A stretch of 12,478 bases of DNA, taken from NCBI GenBank assembly GCA_046497505.1, contig JAWOFN010000064.1:1-12478 (forward strand), read 5' to 3'. Source of the stretch: JAWOFN01 sp046497505 [NCBI: bacterium] (GTDB lineage Bacteria; Blakebacterota; Blakebacteria; Blakebacterales). A program made the translations under genes and the position numbers. The notes beneath the pieces were generated by a model. That model saw only the letters and a program-made list of their open reading frames with translations, was not told the origin of the DNA and did not search any database. Shown one piece after another: positions 1 through 7,655 of this stretch (its first letter is position 1; each line of letters opens with the position of its first letter).

Positions 1-1640
1 CTCCGCCCCTCCCGCAGCGGTCCTGGGAAGACAGTGTGATCTACGAGCTGCACCTGGTCGGAGCCACCGCGCTCCATCCCGGGGTGCCGGAGCGCCTGCG
101 GAGGCGTGCGGAAGGCCTGGCGACCCCCGCGCTCATCGGGCACATCCGTTCCCTGGGCGTCACAGCGGTGGAACTGCTGCCCGTCTATCCCTTCGCCGAC
201 GAACCGCACCTGGTGGAACGCGGGCTCACCAACTACTGGGGCTACAACCCCTACACTTTCTATGCCCCCGAGCCCTCCTATCTGGTCAGCGGGGACCCGC
301 GCTCGTTCCGGCGGATGGTCCGCGCCTTCCACGAGGCGGGTATCGAGGTCCTGCTGGATGTGGTCTACAACCATACCGCGGAGGGACCCGCGGCCGGACC
401 CACCCTCTCACTGCGGGGGATCGATAACCGGAGTTATTACCGCCTCGACCCCGACGACCCCGCCCGCTACGAGGACCACTCAGGCTGCGGGAACTCCCTG
501 GACTTCGACGAGTCCGCGGTGCGCCGTCTCGTGGTGGGTTCGCTGCGCTACTGGTCCGAGGTCATGGAGGTGGACGGCTTCCGGTTCGACCTGGCCGCCT
601 CACACGGACGGACCGACGGTGTCTTCTCCCCCGACGCGCCCCTCTTCCGGGAACTCGCCGCCGACCCGGTACTCTCGACCCGGAAGCTCATCGCCGAACC
701 GTGGGACAGCGGACCCCAGGGCTTCCAGCTGGGGATGTTCCCCCGCGGATGGCGAGAGTGGAACAGCAGGTACCGGGACGGCATGCGCTCGGCCTGGCGG
801 GGCGATCCCGGCGGGGCGGGGGCCCTGGCGATCCGCATGGAGGGCTCGCCGGACATCTTCGAGGACCGGGGCCCCTCTGCGGGCGTCAACTACGTGACCG
901 CCCACGACGGGTTCACGCTCAACGACCTGGTGAGCTACGCGCGGCGTCACAACCACGCCAACGGCGAGGGGAACCGGGACGGCGACAAGCACACGCTGAG
1001 CTGGAACTGCGGGGTGGAGGGTCCCACGACCGATCCGGGGATCCGGGGGCTCCGGCTCCGGCAGCGGGCCAACATGATGGCGACCCTCCTGCTCTCCCGC
1101 GGGGTGCCCATGCTGCTGGCGGGGGACGAGATGGGCCGCACCCAGCGGGGGAACAACAACGCCTACTGTCAGGACAACGAGGTGAGCTGGATCTCATGGG
1201 AGATGGAGGGTCCCGCCGAACGGAGGTTCCTCCGTTTCGTACGCTATCTGATCCGGCTGCGAGCGTGCTCGCTGCCGCTCCGGCGGGACGCCTTCTACGG
1301 TGAGGATGAGATCACCTGGCTGGACGCCGCGGGCATCCCCCTCAGCGGAGGGGAGCGGGTGGAGAAGGGAGGGAGGACGCTGGCCTGGCTGCTGGAACCG
1401 GCCGGACCTTCGCCCTCCCTGCTCGGACTGATGAACCTCTCCCCGGCCGGGGCGGACTTCCGGCTTCCGGAGAGCGGAGAGGAGGGGGCCTGGCGGGTCC
1501 TCTTCGATACCCTGGCCCTCTCCGAGGGCAGGCTGCCGCAGGGAGGGGAGCCGGGCCTGAGGAGAACCGGGCCCCATTCCCTGGTCGTGATGGCCGCAGG
1601 AGAGGGGCTGCCGGAGTTCGGGGAGGGCCATGCGGAATGA
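1..1640 (+). CDS. glgX: Glycogen debranching enzyme GlgX (5'-truncated by window edge)
   Basis: Glycoside hydrolase family 13 debranching enzyme that hydrolyses alpha-1,6 branches of glycogen or limit dextrin in the cytoplasm. The frame is open from the window's first bases through VIYEL at nt 36; that GTG lies inside a conserved block, so it is not the start. About 545 residues are visible. GlgX proteins are usually near 700, so the N-terminal CBM48-like domain and true start lie outside. The GH13 motifs appear in order: DVVYNH (nt 357), GFRFDLA with nucleophile Asp (nt 588), IAEPWD with acid/base Glu (nt 696), and AHD (nt 903). GlgX/TreX-type signatures LTNYWGYN and NNNAYCQDNE are also present, followed by a C-terminal beta domain. 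The TGA (1638-1640) overlaps the malQ start, implying one transcript and coupled translation. An isoamylase/TreX label is possible, but the conserved blocks fit GlgX best. Confidence 0.95.
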   Translation, partial: PPLPQRSWEDSVIYELHLVGATALHPGVPERLRRRAEGLATPALIGHIRSLGVTAVELLPVYPFADEPHLVERGLTNYWGYNPYTFYAPEPSYLVSGDPRSFRRMVRAFHEAGIEVLLDVVYNHTAEGPAAGPTLSLRGIDNRSYYRLDPDDPARYEDHSGCGNSLDFDESAVRRLVVGSLRYWSEVMEVDGFRFDLAASHGRTDGVFSPDAPLFRELAADPVLSTRKLIAEPWDSGPQGFQLGMFPRGWREWNSRYRDGMRSAWRGDPGGAGALAIRMEGSPDIFEDRGPSAGVNYVTAHDGFTLNDLVSYARRHNHANGEGNRDGDKHTLSWNCGVEGPTTDPGIRGLRLRQRANMMATLLLSRGVPMLLAGDEMGRTQRGNNNAYCQDNEVSWISWEMEGPAERRFLRFVRYLIRLRACSLPLRRDAFYGEDEITWLDAAGIPLSGGERVEKGGRTLAWLLEPAGPSPSLLGLMNLSPAGADFRLPESGEEGAWRVLFDTLALSEGRLPQGGEPGLRRTGPHSLVVMAAGEGLPEFGEGHAE

Positions 1641-3738
1641 GGAAGGGTTGTACTCGCTGGCCCGAGAGGCCGGGATCCTGCTGCGATGGGAGGAGGCGGA
1701 CGGGGTGGAGCGGAGCGCCGATGCGAAGACCCTTCGGCGGATCCTGGCCGCCAGGGGACTGCCGGCCGAGGACCCGGAGCAGATCGAAGACTCCCGACGG
1801 CGGCTGGAGGCCCGCCGGGAGCGGCCGGTTCCGCCGGTGTGGGTGATGCGGGGTGCCGAGGAGGACAGGAGGGTCCCCCTGCGAGGGGAGGCCCGGGAGT
1901 GCGGGGCGGCCTGGAGCCTGCTGAGCGAACAGGGGGAGAGCTGGGAAGGACGCACCGGTCCCGGTGGGCCGGTCCGGCTGCCCCGGGAGCTGGGCCTCGG
2001 TTACCACCGGCTGCACATCGAGGCGGCCGGTCAGCAGGCGGTGGCGCGCCTGATCAGCGCACCCGGTTCCTGCTGGAGGCCGTCATGGATGGATCGGGGG
2101 GATCGCCTCACCGCCGTGACGGCACCCATGTACGCACTCCGGTCGGAGGAGGATGCCGGCATCGGAGACCTGGGTGCGCTGCGGACGCTGGCGGCGATCA
2201 CGGCCGGGATCGGAGGAGATGCGGTGGCGGTCAGCCCCCTGCATGCGCTCTTCCCGGCCGACCCCGGACGCGCCAGCCCGTATGCCCCCAGCAGCCGCAG
2301 GTGGCTGGATCCACGGTATATCGACCTGCGCGCCGCCGCCGCGCGGCTGGGGATGCCGGATCCGCAGCCCCCCCCGTCCGCCTCGCCGGACCGGGTGGAC
2401 CCGGAAGCGGTCTGGGAAGCGAAGGAGGGGGTGCTGCGAGGGATGTACCTGCGGCTGCGTGATGGAGGGTGGGAGGGGGTGCAGCGGCTCCGGGAGACCT
2501 TCCAGGCCTTCCTGGCCGAGGGAGGCGAGGACCTGCGCGACTTCTGCCGTTTCCACGTCCTGCACGGCGGGCACGGGGGCCGTCCCTGGTGGGAGTGGAC
2601 CCCGGCAGGGTCGGTGCCCACCGTCCCGGAGCCCGAAGAGGAGGGGCGCTTCCAGGCCTTCCTGCAGTGGCTGACCGCCGTCCAGTACCGGGAGGCGGCC
2701 CGGTCGGGCCGCGACCGTATGCGGCTCGGGTTCGTGGGAGACCTGGCCGTGGGCACGCCGCCCGATTCCTTCGATGTCTGGTCGCAGCAGGACCTGCATG
2801 CCCTGGAAGCGGAGATCGGGGCGCCCCCCGACCCCTTCAGTCCGCGGGGTCAGGCCTGGGGCCTCACGCCCTGGGACCCGCATCGTCTCCGGGAACAGGG
2901 AATGGAGCCGTGGGCCCGGCTGCTCCGTGCGGCCATGAGCGATATGGGTGCGCTGCGGATCGATCATGCCATGGGGCTGAGGAGACTCTACTGGATCCCG
3001 CGGGGCCAGGCCCCTGAGCGGGGAGCCTACGTACGCTGCCCCGAGCGGGAGCTCTTCGCCGTGCTGGCACTGGAGAGTCACCGCTCGCGCTGCCTGGTGG
3101 TGGCTGAGGACCTGGGGACGGTGCCGGAGGGCTTCCGTGAGTGCCTGCGTCACGAGGGGATCCTCTCCACCCGCCTGGTCTATTTCGAACGGGAAGAGGA
3201 AGGCGGGTTCGAGCCTCCGGCGGCCTATCCCCGGGAAGCACTGACAGCGGCGGGCTCCCATGACCTGCCCACCCTGCGCGGCTGGCTCACCGGCCGGGAC
3301 ATCGCCCAGCGCAGGAAGCGGGGGCTGCTGGACGAAGCGGAAGAGGGGCGAGAGCAGGTGCTGCGTTCGCAGGCGCGCGAGCTGCTGCTGCGCCGGCTGC
3401 AGGAGGAAGGCCTGCTCCCGGAGGACTTCGACGAGCAGGGGAAGAAGGCGGCGGCCGAAGTGGTGCGGGCGGTCTGCCGCTACCTGGGACGCACCCCCTC
3501 GGCGCTCTGCCTGCTGTCCCTCGAGGACCTGATGCTCATGCGGGACCAGCTCAATCTGCCGGGCACGCACGGATCGTATCCGAACTGGCGGCTCCGTATA
3601 CCACGCCCCGTCGAGTCCCTGCAGCGTGACCCCTTCTTCCACGATTGTGTGAAGGCGGCGATCGAGGAGCGCATGGTCCAGGAACAGGGGAAGGGGAGGG
3701 AGCAGGAGCAGGATCAGGACCAGGGAGAAGCATCATGA
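1630..3738 (+). CDS. malQ: 4-alpha-glucanotransferase (amylomaltase) MalQ
   Basis: Cytoplasmic GH77 enzyme that transfers maltodextrin segments between chains, releasing glucose and lengthening acceptors. The 702-residue length matches the long E. coli-type form. Residues 1-150 form the extra N-terminal region and the catalytic barrel starts near 160. Motifs seen: GIGDLG (177-182), SPLHALFP (202-209), SPYAPSSRR (216-224), DLAVG (371-375), APPDPFSPRGQAWG (398-411), RIDH with nucleophile Asp445, VAEDLG with acid/base Glu493, SHDLPT with Asp545, and NLPGTHGSYPNW (642-653). The ATG at 1630 has a GGGGAGGG Shine-Dalgarno-like run at 1619-1626, inside the glgX end, and overlaps glgX by 11 bp. The last ~20 residues after the conserved core are a Glu/Gln/Asp tail made by a hexanucleotide repeat. 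The partner glgX supports a role in glycogen or maltodextrin breakdown. Confidence 0.96.
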   Translation: MRNEEGLYSLAREAGILLRWEEADGVERSADAKTLRRILAARGLPAEDPEQIEDSRRRLEARRERPVPPVWVMRGAEEDRRVPLRGEARECGAAWSLLSEQGESWEGRTGPGGPVRLPRELGLGYHRLHIEAAGQQAVARLISAPGSCWRPSWMDRGDRLTAVTAPMYALRSEEDAGIGDLGALRTLAAITAGIGGDAVAVSPLHALFPADPGRASPYAPSSRRWLDPRYIDLRAAAARLGMPDPQPPPSASPDRVDPEAVWEAKEGVLRGMYLRLRDGGWEGVQRLRETFQAFLAEGGEDLRDFCRFHVLHGGHGGRPWWEWTPAGSVPTVPEPEEEGRFQAFLQWLTAVQYREAARSGRDRMRLGFVGDLAVGTPPDSFDVWSQQDLHALEAEIGAPPDPFSPRGQAWGLTPWDPHRLREQGMEPWARLLRAAMSDMGALRIDHAMGLRRLYWIPRGQAPERGAYVRCPERELFAVLALESHRSRCLVVAEDLGTVPEGFRECLRHEGILSTRLVYFEREEEGGFEPPAAYPREALTAAGSHDLPTLRGWLTGRDIAQRRKRGLLDEAEEGREQVLRSQARELLLRRLQEEGLLPEDFDEQGKKAAAEVVRAVCRYLGRTPSALCLLSLEDLMLMRDQLNLPGTHGSYPNWRLRIPRPVESLQRDPFFHDCVKAAIEERMVQEQGKGREQEQDQDQGEAS
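3703..3726 (+). repeat. Four imperfect 6-bp repeats in the 3' end of malQ
   Basis: CAGGAG, CAGGAT, CAGGAC and CAGGGA follow one another and encode the EQDQDQG-like tail of MalQ, beyond the last conserved block. Unit number could vary by slippage without touching the enzyme core, because the period is two codons. Confidence 0.7.
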
Positions 3739-3761
3739 CCCCGGCCGGGTGAACGCCGGGG
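3739..3761 (+). terminator. Hairpin directly after the malQ stop
   Basis: CCCCGGC (3739-3745) pairs perfectly with GCCGGGG (3755-3761) around a 9-nt loop, starting at the base after TGA. There is no T-tract, so it may be a U-less terminator, an mRNA 3' stabiliser, or an attenuating element before the lipoprotein gene. Confidence 0.45.
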
Positions 3762-3769
3762 CAGGTCAC

Positions 3770-3795
3770 CTCGTCCCCTGGATGAAAGGGACGAG
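3770..3795 (+). terminator. Second hairpin between malQ and the lipoprotein gene
   Basis: CTCGTCCC (3770-3777) pairs perfectly with GGGACGAG (3788-3795) around a 10-nt loop. With one bulged C the stem extends outward by CAC/GTG. No T-tract follows. A TATCAT box (3803-3808, 5 of 6 to the sigma70 -10 consensus) follows 7 nt later, but no good -35 lies at the right spacing, so a promoter here is only a weak possibility. Confidence 0.4.
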
Positions 3796-3814
3796 TGCGC
3801 GTTATCATCGTATC

Positions 3815-3822
3815 GAGGTGAT
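3815..3822 (+). promoter_or_regulatory. Ribosome binding site fixing the lipoprotein start
   Basis: GAGGTGAT lies 4 nt before ATG 3827. It favours this start over the in-frame GTG at 3749, which sits inside the post-malQ hairpin and would put 26 hydrophilic residues before the lipoprotein signal. Confidence 0.75.
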
Positions 3823-3826
3823 CGCA

Positions 3827-6800
3827 ATGACCCGTCTATCCCGCCGGTCCGGTCCCGGCGCTTACGGATATCCCCCACATCTCAGCCTGCCGGTCACCAT
3901 CCTGCTGGTCCTGGGCCTCACCGCATGCGCGGCGTTCACCGCCGAAGCGCCCTGGGACGGAGAGCGGGCCCTGCGCGGAGTACTGGTGCACATCGCCGAA
4001 GACGACGAGCTCGACGCCTACGACCGTGCGGTCGAGAAGGACGGCGAGGCACTGGACGGGTTTTTCGTGTCCTTCTGGGAGGAGCGGGATCCCACGCCCG
4101 GCACACCGGTCAACGAATACGAACTGCGTTTCAACGGTCGGCTGGAACAGGGGGTCGCCCAGCTCAGGAGCACCTCGAGGCCCGACGACCGCATCATCTC
4201 CTGGATCCTCTACGGCCGCCCCGATGGGGAGTGGAACGCGGAGGGGCAGCCCCGGACGGGGCTGCTGCCCACCGAGGCACAGAAGATGCCGGACCGCCGC
4301 CCGGGCTTCAAGGCCTGGGTGTACCGTGCCCCCGAGCGGGCCGGTCTGCTGCTGCGGGAGGGGACGGATCTGCCTATTGATACCCGGGAGTTCGCCTTCT
4401 ACTTCCTGCGCGATGTCAGGGGCCGATACCGCAGGGCACGCCACAGCGGCTCCCCCTGGCCCGGTGTCCCCGATCGCCTCACCGCCCGGGAGGTGGAAGC
4501 CCTGGAGGAGGCGGCAAGAGACCGGGGACGGGATGCCCATATCCGGGAAGCAGCCGTCTGGCGTCTCGGCATCGATCCGGGTGCGGAGGCGTTCTCCGCC
4601 CTGCTCGGGATCGCCGACCGGGCCGCAGGTCGCGAGGAAGAGCTTCTGGACCGCTTCCTGGAACCTCTCTCCTGTGCCTGGCTCCGATCGAGTCGGAGAG
4701 AGGGGGCGCGGCGGGCCCCCTCCAACCCCCGGACACTCCTCGGACGGCGGGGGCTGCCCCTGGGCTGGGAAGAGGCTTCTGCCGGACCGGAGGGAAAGGA
4801 GCACAGGCCGGACCGGGTGGAGGTCAGCAGGGCGCTCCTCAAGAGATACGATCCCTCCCGCACCCTCTCGCCTTCTGAGACCGAGCGGCTCCGTGCCGCG
4901 GCCGCTTCGGCGGACTCCCACCTGCAGAACCGCGGCTGGCTGGACCCCGGAGAGGCGGCGCGTCTCGATACCGGGCCGCTGGAGGAGGCCCGGAGGCGGA
5001 TCGAGTCGGGAGAGGGGATGGCGGCCCACCGGCTCCTGCAGCCCCTGCTGCGTGGTGAGCGGGCGAAGGAGGCGGAGATCTGGCACCTCGACGGCCTCGC
5101 GCTGCTGGAATCGGGGGAGCCGGGAGGCAGACAGCTGGGGGAGGAGCGGATCCGCGAGGCACTGCGGCGAGCACCCGGCAACCTCCGCTACCGATTGACG
5201 CTGGCACGTGTGCTGAACCGACGCACGCTCGACCGCTACGCGGACCGCGAGCTGGACCGAATCATCAGCGAGGTGCCCGCTGCGGCCGACGCCTGGGCCC
5301 TGAAGGGGGCGATCCGGGTCGAGCTGTTCTGGGCCCTGGGCTGGCGGGCGGGAGGCTGGAGTGCCCCCCTGGAGTCCCGCCCCCTGACCGTCCCCGAGGC
5401 ACGGGCCCAGGCAGTGGACCACCTGAACCGGGCCCTGGTACTGGATCCCGGGAACGCACTGGCTTCCTGGTGGCTGGGAGTGGACCGGCTCATGGGGGAG
5501 GAGTGGCTCGAGGCCGTGGAGGTGCTCTCCCACATGATCCGTCACGGGGTCCACCGGGCGGAGGCCTACCTGGGCAGGGGATGGGCACTGCAGTCGCTGG
5601 GACAGCTCGACCTGGCATGGCGGGATTACTCGCGGGGCCGGGAGCTGCTGGCAGACGAGATGCGGGGGGCGGCCGAGGATCCCCGCTGGCTGCTTCCTCC
5701 TTCTGCCGGAGGGATCACGGGAGTCGGTGGGGAAGAGGGCGGGCGCGGGGTCGCGGGCGAGGAGGAAGGGCGAGGCAGCGGCCTGTTTCCCCTCCCCGAG
5801 AAGCCGCAATTCTGGAAGTCCCGGGACCCTCTCTTCAGCACACCGCTGAACGAACGCCTGCTGGAGCAGTACCGCCGCTTCGCGAAGGTGGCTTGGCTGT
5901 ACGCCATCCCCGACCTGGGTCTGCGGGGATGGGAGACGCAGCGGGGGCGGATCTACCTGCGGTACGGGGATCCCGAGGAGGTGGACAGCCAGGCGGACGA
6001 GATCCGCTATGCCATGGAGGGGAGGGTCTCCGCCGACTCGCCGGACGATACGGGTGAGGGGGTCGCATGGGTCCGCGTGAAGGCGGAAGGGATGCAGAAC
6101 GGTGTGAAGGAGACCTGGTACTATCCCGACTTCACCTTCCCCTTCGCGGGCGGCATGACGAGCGGGAATCTGCGCCTGTGGGCCACCGACAGCCGGAGCG
6201 ACCGGGTCGTGGACACCAGCGCCGAGCTGCGCGAACAAGCCGAGCGTCTCCCCTCGCTGGACCGGGTGGTGGGAGGCCGCGAGGTGGTCCGGGCCTCCGC
6301 ACGCTGGTACCGTTTCCGGGAGACGGACGGCACGCAGACCCTGCTGCCCGTGCTGGCACGACGCCCCTCCTTCCTGGATGAGGAGGCGGGTGAGGTCCCG
6401 GTGCACCTCATCGTCCTCGACGAGGGATGGGAACAGCTCCAGCGACTCCGGACCTCACTCCCGCCGGCGGCCGCCGGCACCGGTCGGGGGAGGACCTGGA
6501 GCGGTCCGGCCTTCTCCCTGGGCCCCACTGCGGCAAAACGGACGGAGTTCGCGGCGCTGGAGATCGTCCCCGAAGGCGAGGGGCCGGCCGCGGCGGACCG
6601 GGACACGCTGGATGTCCTCTCCCCTCGGGGACTGGGGCTCTCCAGCCTGGTGCTGGCCTCGCGGGTGGCTCCGGCCTCAGCGGCCGCGCGATGGCCGCAG
6701 GATTCCCATCTTACCCGCGGGGATCGAGCCATCGTGCCGCATCCCGAGCCGAGCTTCCGTATCGGAGAGCCGCTGGTGCTCTACTTCGAGGTGTACGGGC

Positions 6801-7120
6801 TGGCCAAGGACGAGGTGAACGCGACCAGCTATGGGGTGCGTCTGACCGTGACGGCACGCCGATCGGGTGGGAGGATCCCGCTGGTGGACGTGCTGGGTCC
6901 GCTGGCGGGGCGGGAGGAGGAGGAGGAGGGGAGCGTGCGGATCACCATGGACCGGGTCGGTATCCGCACCGACGTGCCCGAAGAGGTGCGCATCGTCTTC
7001 CCCGGCGGCGAGGATGCGGACCGCTACCGCCTGACCGTCGAGGTGGAGGACCGGGTCCGCGGGGAGCGGGTCTCCCGGAGCCTGGAGCTGCGTCTGCTGG
7101 GGGCTCCCGGGAGCGGGTAG
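3827..7120 (+). CDS. Large GWxTD-domain/TPR lipoprotein
   Basis: Predicted exported lipoprotein of 1,097 residues; cellular role unknown. Residues 1-34 form a signal with an Arg-bearing N-region, a hydrophobic stretch and lipobox LTAC (Cys34). Residues ~82-136 resemble the start of a GWxTD domain (FWEERDPTPGTPVNEY, then ILYGRPDGEW), but the GWxTD signature itself is missing. Residues ~399-606 are helical and TPR-like, e.g. RALVLDPGNALASWWLG and AEAYLGRGWALQSLGQ. A Gly/Glu linker (~628-650) leads to a clearer GWxTD domain: FWKSRDPLFSTPLNE (~662-676), GWETQRGRIYLRYGDPEEV (~701-719) and WYYPDF. The C-terminal ~250 residues look beta-rich (RIGEPLVLYFEVYGL). Homologues are, from general knowledge, frequent in Gemmatimonadota, Acidobacteriota and Bacteroidota. 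It follows malQ by 88 bp with hairpins between, so co-transcription is uncertain. Export is well supported; function is not. Confidence 0.85.
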   Translation: MTRLSRRSGPGAYGYPPHLSLPVTILLVLGLTACAAFTAEAPWDGERALRGVLVHIAEDDELDAYDRAVEKDGEALDGFFVSFWEERDPTPGTPVNEYELRFNGRLEQGVAQLRSTSRPDDRIISWILYGRPDGEWNAEGQPRTGLLPTEAQKMPDRRPGFKAWVYRAPERAGLLLREGTDLPIDTREFAFYFLRDVRGRYRRARHSGSPWPGVPDRLTAREVEALEEAARDRGRDAHIREAAVWRLGIDPGAEAFSALLGIADRAAGREEELLDRFLEPLSCAWLRSSRREGARRAPSNPRTLLGRRGLPLGWEEASAGPEGKEHRPDRVEVSRALLKRYDPSRTLSPSETERLRAAAASADSHLQNRGWLDPGEAARLDTGPLEEARRRIESGEGMAAHRLLQPLLRGERAKEAEIWHLDGLALLESGEPGGRQLGEERIREALRRAPGNLRYRLTLARVLNRRTLDRYADRELDRIISEVPAAADAWALKGAIRVELFWALGWRAGGWSAPLESRPLTVPEARAQAVDHLNRALVLDPGNALASWWLGVDRLMGEEWLEAVEVLSHMIRHGVHRAEAYLGRGWALQSLGQLDLAWRDYSRGRELLADEMRGAAEDPRWLLPPSAGGITGVGGEEGGRGVAGEEEGRGSGLFPLPEKPQFWKSRDPLFSTPLNERLLEQYRRFAKVAWLYAIPDLGLRGWETQRGRIYLRYGDPEEVDSQADEIRYAMEGRVSADSPDDTGEGVAWVRVKAEGMQNGVKETWYYPDFTFPFAGGMTSGNLRLWATDSRSDRVVDTSAELREQAERLPSLDRVVGGREVVRASARWYRFRETDGTQTLLPVLARRPSFLDEEAGEVPVHLIVLDEGWEQLQRLRTSLPPAAAGTGRGRTWSGPAFSLGPTAAKRTEFAALEIVPEGEGPAAADRDTLDVLSPRGLGLSSLVLASRVAPASAAARWPQDSHLTRGDRAIVPHPEPSFRIGEPLVLYFEVYGLAKDEVNATSYGVRLTVTARRSGGRIPLVDVLGPLAGREEEEEGSVRITMDRVGIRTDVPEEVRIVFPGGEDADRYRLTVEVEDRVRGERVSRSLELRLLGAPGSG

Positions 7121-7167
7121 TACCGCCGCCCTCGATGCATAACCGTACTTGCGGGCGGGGGCACTGG

Positions 7168-7198
7168 TTGGACACCGTCCGGACCGGCCCGCTACCCT
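7168..7198 (+). promoter_or_regulatory. Weak promoter candidate upstream of ridA
   Basis: TTGGAC (7168-7173) could act as a -35 box and TACCCT (7193-7198) as a -10 box, but the 19-bp spacing is long and the -10 match is poor (3 of 6). The 111-bp gap before ridA shows nothing better. Confidence 0.2.
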
Positions 7199-7231
7199 TC
7201 AGCCCTCACCCATGCCGAACAGGAGGGCCGC

Positions 7232-7609
7232 ATGGAGATCATCCGTACCGACCGCGCGCCGGCACCGGGCGGCCACTACAGCCAGGCGGTCGTGCACGCG
7301 GGCACACTCTACACCGCCGGACTCTTGCCGGTGGACGCGGAGACGGGGGAGAAGGTGCTGGGCAGCGTGGAGGAGCAGGCCGAGTGCGTGCTCGCCAACC
7401 TCGAGGCCATCCTCTCCGCTGCCGGGGCGGGGAGAGAGGACGTGCTCCGCTGCACGGTCTACGTGAGCGATATCGGGGACTGGGGGGCCATCAACGAGGT
7501 GTATGCCCGCTTCTTCGGTGAGCACCGGCCCGCCCGCACCGTGGTGCCCACCCCCGGCCTGCACCACGGTTTCGCCCTGGAGCTGGAAGCCGTGGCCGCG
7601 ATGGGCTGA
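7232..7609 (+). CDS. RidA family reactive intermediate/imine deaminase
   Basis: Small cytoplasmic protein of 125 residues in the RidA/YjgF/UK114 family. These form trimers and hydrolyse reactive enamine/imine intermediates made by PLP enzymes. Full family length is present: APAPGGHYSQAV near the N-terminus (usual GPYSQA, here GHYSQA), GLLPVDAETGE (31-40), EEQAECVLANLEAIL, VYVSD, INEVYARFF, PARTVV and ELEAVA at the end. By eye, Arg102 in PAR matches the substrate-carboxylate arginine (E. coli RidA Arg105) and Glu119 matches Glu120, so deaminase activity is plausible. The usual LPKG-type stretch after PAR(S/T) is replaced by PGLHHG. AGGAGGG (7221-7227) is a strong ribosome binding site 4 nt before ATG. 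Hairpins after the stop suggest transcription ends here. A specific Rid subfamily cannot be assigned. Confidence 0.92.
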   Translation: MEIIRTDRAPAPGGHYSQAVVHAGTLYTAGLLPVDAETGEKVLGSVEEQAECVLANLEAILSAAGAGREDVLRCTVYVSDIGDWGAINEVYARFFGEHRPARTVVPTPGLHHGFALELEAVAAMG

Positions 7610-7611
7610 GT

Positions 7612-7634
7612 GCCGGGACCCCGGTCGTCCCGGC
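7612..7634 (+). terminator. First of two abutting hairpins after ridA
   Basis: GCCGGGAC (7612-7619) and GTCCCGGC (7627-7634) form a perfect 8-bp stem with a 7-nt loop, starting 3 nt after the ridA TGA. No T-tract follows. Probably a U-less terminator or mRNA 3' stabiliser. Confidence 0.5.
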
Positions 7635-7655
7635 GCTCCCGCCGCTGCCGGGAGC
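7635..7655 (+). terminator. Second abutting hairpin after ridA
   Basis: GCTCCCG (7635-7641) and CGGGAGC (7649-7655) form a perfect 7-bp stem with a 7-nt loop. It begins on the base after the previous hairpin ends, giving a tandem pair. Confidence 0.5.

Noticed and set aside
36-38. GTG at 36 as the glgX start
   Set aside because: The frame is open to the window edge, the codon sits inside a conserved block (VIYEL), and the family has a further ~150 residues upstream.
2083-3642. 519-residue open frame on the - strand, antisense to malQ
   Set aside because: It mirrors the malQ codons. The + strand frame contains every GH77 motif and the - strand translation resembles nothing known.
3836-6406. 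856-residue open frame on the - strand, antisense to the lipoprotein gene
   Set aside because: Its translation is low-complexity Pro/Gly/Arg/Gln with no recognisable motif. Very high GC makes stop codons rare in antisense frames, and the + strand gene has a signal peptide, lipobox and family motifs.
6912-6930. GAG triplet run encoding a Glu stretch in the lipoprotein
   Set aside because: Short simple-sequence tract in a likely surface loop; nothing suggests a special role.
7103-7114. 12-bp palindrome GCTCCCGGGAGC at the lipoprotein 3' end
   Set aside because: It lies within codons just before the stop, has no loop space for an RNA hairpin, and is expected now and then in such GC-rich sequence.
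6427-7521. 364-residue + strand frame bridging the lipoprotein 3' end and ridA in another phase
   Set aside because: Gly/Arg/Pro-rich shadow translation that overlaps two well-supported genes and has no motif of its own.
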